A DNA stretch of 62,813 nt from Bacillus sp. NTK034 (lineage in GTDB: Bacteria > Bacillota > Bacilli > Bacillales > Cytobacillaceae). Positions 58,480-62,813 of this stretch are shown piece by piece (position 1 is the first letter of the stretch; the number at the start of each line of letters is the position of its first letter). The stretch lies in NCBI RefSeq assembly GCF_017303275.1, contig NZ_JAFKOJ010000016.1:1-62813 (forward strand), written 5' to 3'. Under the pieces are notes generated by a model. The model was not told the DNA's origin, ran no database searches, and worked only from the letters and a program-made list of their open reading frames with translations. The translations under genes were made by a program, and so were the position numbers.

Positions 58480-59008
58480 CTAAATCAATTGCATAGTTGT
58501 AATACAAGTACCGTCCTTCTCAAAAGTTGAAATTTCTGATTCCGATGCTTTTCCATCATACTGAATCCTTATTTGATATGTTTCATCTCTTGGAAGCCAT
58601 AGATCGAAAAACCCATTAGCCTGGGACTTTACTTTTTCGTTCAAAATTATATTGCCTTCCTTATCTTCAATAAATACATCAAACTCTTTATCAGCTAATT
58701 CACCTTGACAACCTGTCAAGCTATGATTCGTTCAAGGATGGGTTTCATTAACATAAGGTGCAATAGAAACGAAAAATTCTTCTTTCGGCAGATCATAGAC
58801 TAATTCTTCACCATCCGCTTTTTTTTACCACTAGCTGCTGTGAAGTAATCGAAGCAGACTCGCTCTTAATGTTTCCTATACTATAATCATTCACCAAATC
58901 TTTGATGTTATCAGCCTTCAAAGCGGCCTCATCATTTGAATCGGCTTGTCCACAGCCAGCTAATACAATTGAAATGAGTAAGACAGCCAGAAATATTTTT
59001 ATCTTCAT
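58480..59008 (-). pseudogene. cueP: cueP-like copper-binding lipoprotein gene, frameshift and UGA at a conserved Cys
   Basis: The 5' frame gives a lipoprotein signal (LISIVLAGCG) and VNDYSIGNIKSESASITS, then breaks at an eight-A run (58819-58826). With seven A the frame continues ADGEELVYDLPKEEFFVSIA, PYVNETHP, then UGA (58732-58734) where the family has Cys, then TNHSLTGCQGEL and the conserved C-terminal TCITTMQL. CueP-type proteins carry copper in the cell envelope via conserved Cys. Two lesions make it a pseudogene unless the A-run is an error and the UGA is read through. Confidence 0.8.
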
Positions 59009-59190
59009 CTTTTTTCACTTCCTTATTCAGTTTCATGCCTTAATGACTATTGCCAAAGTAAACAATAGCAAATAAATATGGAGAAATTATGGAGATATGA
59101 TTTGCGGCAGCTGCTGCATAAATAAGCAATTCGAAAATAACTATGCTAAAGTTATCTAAGCATAGATATATTCAGAGGCTGTGAGTCAAA

Positions 59191-60144
59191 TTGAACTTAA
59201 TCGAAAAATTATATACTCTTATAATATTTTTAGCAGTAATTATTGGTATAAGTATAGGGCAAGCAGAGTTAATAAGGGCTAATGCAGAAAGTATCATTGT
59301 GCCATTATTAGTAGCCATGCTTTATATTACATTCTTACAAATTCCTATTAGAGGTATTAAGATAGCTTTTAAGAACATAAAATTTACATACACTTCAATC
59401 ATGATAAACTTTGTCTGGACACCCATCCTGGCATGGCTGCTGGCAATGGTATTTTTAGGCGATAATCCGTCACTATATATTGGATTTATTATGCTGATGG
59501 TTACACCATGCACTGACTGGTACCTGATCTTTACAGGCATAGCAAAAGGAAATGTTGCCTTATCAACTGCTATCCTGCCTCTAAACTTAATCTTACAGGT
59601 CATATTGCTGCCTATTTACCTCCTGATTTTTGGCGGAACGACAGGAGTAATAGAACTGGGTTTTTTAGTTGAAAGTCTTCTGGTTACATTAATCATACCG
59701 TTAGTTCTGGCTGTTTTTACCAAGATCCTCTTAAAAAACAAGGATCAGTTAAGAAAAAGCCTTGTATCCAATCTTAGCGTATTGCCAATTATTTTTCTAA
59801 TCTTGGCCATTGCTGCAATGTTTGCATCACAGGGACAATTATTGCTTAATCATTTAGAGTTACTGTGGAAAATAACCATACCTGTCCTTTTATTTTTTAT
59901 GATTAATCTTTTTGTCAGTCAAAAAGCTGGACAGCTTATGAGATTTCCGAACTCCGACAGAGCCAGTTTAAGCTTGACTACTTTAGCCAGAAATTCCCCG
60001 ATTGCTTTAGCCATTGCAATGACTGCATTTCCAGACCAGCCTTTGATTGCGTTGACCTTAGTAGTAGGCCCTCTGCTGGAATTGCCTATCCTGGCCGTCA
60101 TCACCCAGATTTTATTATTTATTACTAAAGAGAAAAGAACATAA
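59191..60144 (+). CDS. ACR3/BASS-type transporter (arsenite or organic anion)
   Basis: The 317-residue protein has about ten helices and the segment VTPCTDWYLIFTGIAKGNVA, close to the APCTDW motif of ACR3 arsenite exporters, with the functionally important Cys. The second half has ARNSPIALAIAMTAFP, which fits the bile acid/arsenite transporter superfamily. No arsenic regulator or reductase is adjacent. TTG 59191 follows GAGGCTGTGAG. Confidence 0.82.
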   Translation: MNLIEKLYTLIIFLAVIIGISIGQAELIRANAESIIVPLLVAMLYITFLQIPIRGIKIAFKNIKFTYTSIMINFVWTPILAWLLAMVFLGDNPSLYIGFIMLMVTPCTDWYLIFTGIAKGNVALSTAILPLNLILQVILLPIYLLIFGGTTGVIELGFLVESLLVTLIIPLVLAVFTKILLKNKDQLRKSLVSNLSVLPIIFLILAIAAMFASQGQLLLNHLELLWKITIPVLLFFMINLFVSQKAGQLMRFPNSDRASLSLTTLARNSPIALAIAMTAFPDQPLIALTLVVGPLLELPILAVITQILLFITKEKRT

Positions 60145-60149
60145 AAATC

Positions 60150-60191
60150 GAAAGCACACATCCCTTCTATTTAAAAATGTGTGCTTTTTTA
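60150..60191 (+). terminator. Terminator after ACR3-type gene
   Basis: AAAGCACACAT and ATGTGTGCTTT arms, followed by TTTT. Confidence 0.8.
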
Positions 60192-60429
60192 GATAGATTT
60201 AACTTGCCCATTAGTACAAAATAAAGTTGTTAATCTAACCTGCATGCGAATATATTAGTTATTCACACCCTTCATATTTCCCCTTCTCTAATCTGCAAAT
60301 TAGCATGAAACGTTTCATATCCCAAAAAAACACAGGGGAATTTTAGCTTTTAAGTGCTTAGACATATGTTAAGGTAATAAATATAGGGATGAGTCCCTTG
60401 CTAAAAAAGATTTAAAAGGAGGCCTCGTC

Positions 60430-60539
60430 ATGATTATCAAGTGGATTCGGCACAGATAATGAACAGGGGCAGGCCAAACATGCTCCGGAAGAATCTGATC
60501 TGCGACATTAGGAACGGTAATAAGATAATACGGAGGTAA
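60430..60539 (+). other. Two overlapping tiny ORFs leading the hydrolase gene
   Basis: AAAAGGAGG precedes ATG 60430, which encodes MIIKWIRHR and stop; the stop overlaps a second ATG (TAATGA) that encodes a 26-residue Arg-rich peptide (NRGRPNMLRKNLICDIRNGN) ending three bases before the hydrolase ATG 60543, with CGGAGG inside it as the hydrolase ribosome site. They could be coupled leader peptides or the remnant of a small gene. The rest of the gap 60192-60429 shows nothing clear. Confidence 0.4.
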
Positions 60540-60542
60540 AAT

Positions 60543-61385
60543 ATGAGTGAACAGATAATGAAAATAAATAAAGTGGATATATGTACAGAAAGCTTTGGAA
60601 ATGCTAAGGATCCAGCAGTCCTTTTGATCATGGGCGCAATGACTTCACTGGACTGGTGGGATGAGGATTTCTGTCTCCGTCTTGCTGATCAGGGAAGATT
60701 TGTCATTCGGTACGACCATCGGGATCTGGGACGATCCACCACTTATGAACCCGGGACTTCCAATTATACGATAACAGACTTGGCTGACGATGCGGCCGGT
60801 GTACTGGATGCTTATCATATAGAGCAGGCACATATCGTTGGAATGTCCATGGGCGGCTTAACTGGCCAGATTCTTGCCTTAAGATATCCTGACCGTGTAC
60901 TGTCGCTTACACTCATTGCATCAAGTGTGTTTGGGACTGAGATGGAAAAGCTGCCGCCAATGGATCAGAACATACTGGATTACCACGCGAAGAGTGCTTC
61001 CATCGATTGGTCGAATCGGGATGCTGCTATTTCTTTTCTCGCGGGCGGATGGAAAACATTAGCCGGCTCCAAACCTTTCGAGCAGGAAAGAATGTATAAA
61101 CTTGCTGCAAGAGAAGCAGATCGCGCCAAACATCTGCCGAGCAGATTTAATCATGCTATGCTGCAAGGCGGAGACGCATATTTCGATAGAACAGTTGAAA
61201 TCAGCGTACCGGTGCTCATTATTCATGGCACAGAAGACCCGGCCCTCCCATACGAGCACGGGCTTGCTCTTAAAAAAGCCATCCCTCATTCTGAATTAGT
61301 GACACTTGATGGAACAGGGCATGAGATTCATAGTGAAGACTGGAATCAGATAATAGATTCTGTTGTAAAGCTTAGTTCGCGATAA
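60543..61385 (+). CDS. Alpha/beta hydrolase (RdmC-like esterase)
   Basis: The 280-residue enzyme has PAVLLIMGAMTSLDWW (oxyanion region), RYDHRDLGRST, AHIVGMSMGGLTGQILALRY with the Ser elbow GMSMGG, LIIHGTEDPALPY with the acid and DGTGHEIHSEDW with the His. This pattern is close to aclacinomycin methylesterase-type hydrolases. The substrate is unknown. Confidence 0.87.
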   Translation: MSEQIMKINKVDICTESFGNAKDPAVLLIMGAMTSLDWWDEDFCLRLADQGRFVIRYDHRDLGRSTTYEPGTSNYTITDLADDAAGVLDAYHIEQAHIVGMSMGGLTGQILALRYPDRVLSLTLIASSVFGTEMEKLPPMDQNILDYHAKSASIDWSNRDAAISFLAGGWKTLAGSKPFEQERMYKLAAREADRAKHLPSRFNHAMLQGGDAYFDRTVEISVPVLIIHGTEDPALPYEHGLALKKAIPHSELVTLDGTGHEIHSEDWNQIIDSVVKLSSR

Positions 61386-61475
61386 AAATTCGAAAGAATG
61401 TACCCCTTCTTGCCAGAAGGCTTGGTTTTAGTTACATTTACTAGTTTAATTTAAGGTAACATAAGGAAATTCCAA

Positions 61476-61519
61476 AGCCCAATTTCTCAGTATTATTAAC
61501 GAGAAATTGGGCTGCTTTT
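61476..61519 (+). terminator. Terminator after hydrolase gene
   Basis: AGCCCAATTTCTC and GAGAAATTGGGCT pair perfectly over 13 bases, followed by GCTTTT. The remaining 200 bases to 61716 show no gene. Confidence 0.75.
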
Positions 61520-61696
61520 ACTTCACAATCAACATTTTATTAAAGAAGTCATAGGTTTTTAAGTGCATTTTATTACGAATTTCAGATCAGGCTCTATCTA
61601 AAAAAGGCAAACGTCTAACCATCAGTATGGCTCTTTTCATAAAGAAAGACTCAGATAGCGCCCCATTGTTGAAGATATTAATTATTATATCTTATT

Positions 61697-61728
61697 GAAC
61701 TAAAGCACCTGTCCTGTTAGTTTAAGTA
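61697..61728 (-). repeat. Dispersed repeat copy R19 (hairpin part)
   Basis: GAACTAAAGCACCTGTCCTG then TTAGTTTAAG: arms AACTAAA and TTAGTTT pair around the repeat loop. It overlaps the stop of the minus-strand gene at 61717. The terminator half is missing. Confidence 0.55.
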
Positions 61729-61890
61729 TCTAAAGAAATTTTTAATTGCATCCATACGTATCTTATGACTACAATCCTCGCAACAAAAAAACTTAGCCTT
61801 ATTTTCCTTAAATTGTTTATAATTTAGTGAACCTTCGTATACTCTGAATATCCTTTTACAACTATAACAGAGTACCTCATAGTAAATCAT
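61717..61890 (-). CDS. DUF2197-like small zinc-ribbon protein
   Basis: The 57-residue protein has two Cys pairs, LCYSCKR and FCCEDCSHKIR, a likely Zn site, similar in plan to YlaI/DUF2197. Start choice: AGGAGG precedes ATG 61890; a longer frame starts inside the TetR stop region. It follows the TetR gene on the same strand. Confidence 0.65.
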   Translation of the reverse strand: MIYYEVLCYSCKRIFRVYEGSLNYKQFKENKAKFFCCEDCSHKIRMDAIKNFFRYLN

Positions 61891-61913
61891 AATCAGCCTC
61901 CTAAGTGACACAT

Positions 61914-62543
61914 TTACTTTTTAGTTGATCTATCGAAGATTGTAACCAATTCTCTAGTATATTCCTGAACATCTAAATGAGGCTTTCTCGTTAATTCAAG
62001 GGTGAACCCGTCAATGGCACTTCTTATTGTTAACGCCATCACCCTTGCTGATGATCTGGTAAATTCTCTGAATACTCCTTCTTGCATCCCTAGGGTAAGA
62101 ATATTTTCAATTGGAAGTAAAATAGCTTCATCATGGTCTGCTGCAAAATGAAGTTTACCATCAGCAGTTCTCATATTAGAAACCGTTTCTATAACAGCGA
62201 AAACATGCTGACGATTTTCATCTATAAATGTAAGGTTGGATTCAATATACACCCGAAGCATTTCTTTAGGAGATTTTTGAGCTTCTATTCTTGGAGCAAT
62301 ATAGGCTTGCCACGCCAAATAGTATTCGATAGGTATTTGCTCCAATAATTCCTCTTTATTTGCAAAGTGATAAGAAATAACCCCCTTACTGATATTTGCA
62401 CGCTTTGCAATTTGTCCTATAGAGGCTTGAGCATAACCTACTTCTGCGATTGTTTCAATCGCACATTCCACAATTTGAGCTCTACGGGCTTTTTCGATGA
62501 ATGACATTTCTTTTTGGTTAGTTGGTTTGTTTTTTTTACTCAT
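61914..62543 (-). CDS. TetR-family transcriptional regulator
   Basis: The 209-residue regulator has the N-terminal helix-turn-helix QIVECAIETIAEVGYAQASI, then GQIAKRANISKGVISYHFAN and a ligand-binding C-terminal domain with FAVIETVSNMR. It resembles BetI-type regulators. The gene it controls is outside the window or is the DUF2197-like gene. A palindrome lies just before the start. Confidence 0.88.
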   Translation of the reverse strand: MSKKNKPTNQKEMSFIEKARRAQIVECAIETIAEVGYAQASIGQIAKRANISKGVISYHFANKEELLEQIPIEYYLAWQAYIAPRIEAQKSPKEMLRVYIESNLTFIDENRQHVFAVIETVSNMRTADGKLHFAADHDEAILLPIENILTLGMQEGVFREFTRSSARVMALTIRSAIDGFTLELTRKPHLDVQEYTRELVTIFDRSTKK

Positions 62544-62551
62544 GTCCTTAT

Positions 62552-62570
62552 TTTAGTACATCCGTACAAA
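62552..62570. promoter_or_regulatory. TetR operator candidate
   Basis: TTTAGTAC-ATCC-GTACAAA is a near-perfect palindrome directly upstream of the tetR start. From 62571 to the end of the window no further gene can be supported. Confidence 0.55.
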
Positions 62571-62813
62571 AAAATTCAAACAAAAAAACCAATTAGTTGA
62601 AGTTTATCTAAATGGTTTATGAATACCTTTATGCAGCTATCCTCCACCATTAATTCAATAATACCTTACTCCATAATGTCCCGATTGTTGAACACAAGTT
62701 AAACATCGATCTTCAACTCCCTCAGTTTAATACGGTTTACTCACGAATGCTCGCTTATTCGCAGGATTTCATCCCCCATGGATATATATTTCTAAATTGA
62801 AAAGAGTAGATTC

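Overview
The window is low-GC Firmicutes DNA, most likely from a Bacillus-like member of the Bacillaceae (Cytobacillus/Mesobacillus type). This rests on strong AGGAGG ribosome sites, frequent TTG/GTG starts, a perfect Bacillus-type Fur box, an S-box (SAM-I) riboswitch, and close relatives of B. subtilis PaiA/PaiB, YetF, NamA and YjgC/YrhE. No rRNA operon, complete tRNA or CRISPR array is visible. The assignment is by inference, not by a database search.

Region 1 (1-10.3 kb) is an accessory stretch of mostly single, unrelated small genes: a MarR/NamA pair, a DUF4359-like protein, two DUF3231 proteins, a YetF-like protein, a VOC protein, a second GpsA, a GNAT, a zinc-ribbon/HhH protein and several orphans. 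A dispersed repeat separates them. On the minus strand it is an intrinsic terminator (AGCTGCC...GGCGGCT plus U-run), then a short hairpin whose arms vary but whose loop (GGGGCAG) is conserved. Copies lie in one orientation, mostly at the 3' ends of minus-strand genes, giving a gene-cassette-like layout. More copies lie near 17.4, 19.4, 28.6, 56.7, 57.7 and 61.7 kb.

Region 2 (10.3-23 kb) holds a VanRS-like two-component system, a duplicated trmL 3' end, a CHAP-type hydrolase, an in-frame TauE/malic-enzyme chimera, an S-box-controlled flavin monooxygenase plus ATP-grasp operon, a divergent ferritin-like/cupin pair with coat-like N-termini, an IS110-family element with a structured left end (bridge RNA candidate), and a lipoprotein phosphodiesterase.

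Region 3 (23-34 kb) is defence and efflux: a BcrAB-type ABC pair, a GDSL hydrolase, a GC-richer PadR/DUF1048/ABC-2 operon, catA with a classical translational attenuator (9-residue leader), and cadCA with a palindromic operator. The cadA metal-binding domain has UGA in place of the first Cys of CxxC. trmL follows.

Region 4 (34-53 kb) carries the MarR-paiA-paiB operon, a Fur-box-controlled ferric ABC transporter, an unusual DHOD-like/membrane fusion, an LmrB-type efflux pump, HelD, an autoregulated SRPBCC/ArsR pair, psiE with a truncated DUF2294 remnant, and a formate dehydrogenase whose N-terminal [2Fe-2S] segment is split off by a small deletion.

Region 5 (53-62.8 kb) has DUF402, GNAT, methyltransferase, ProP-like MFS and Nudix genes, small membrane genes, a DUF305 protein beside a broken cueP (one homopolymer frameshift plus a UGA at a conserved Cys), an ACR3/BASS-type transporter, an alpha/beta hydrolase behind two tiny ORFs, and a TetR regulator with a DUF2197-like protein.

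Several genes carry one-base homopolymer discrepancies, and two metal-handling genes carry UGA at conserved cysteines. These are either assembly errors, gene decay or recoding, and they are the points most worth checking.
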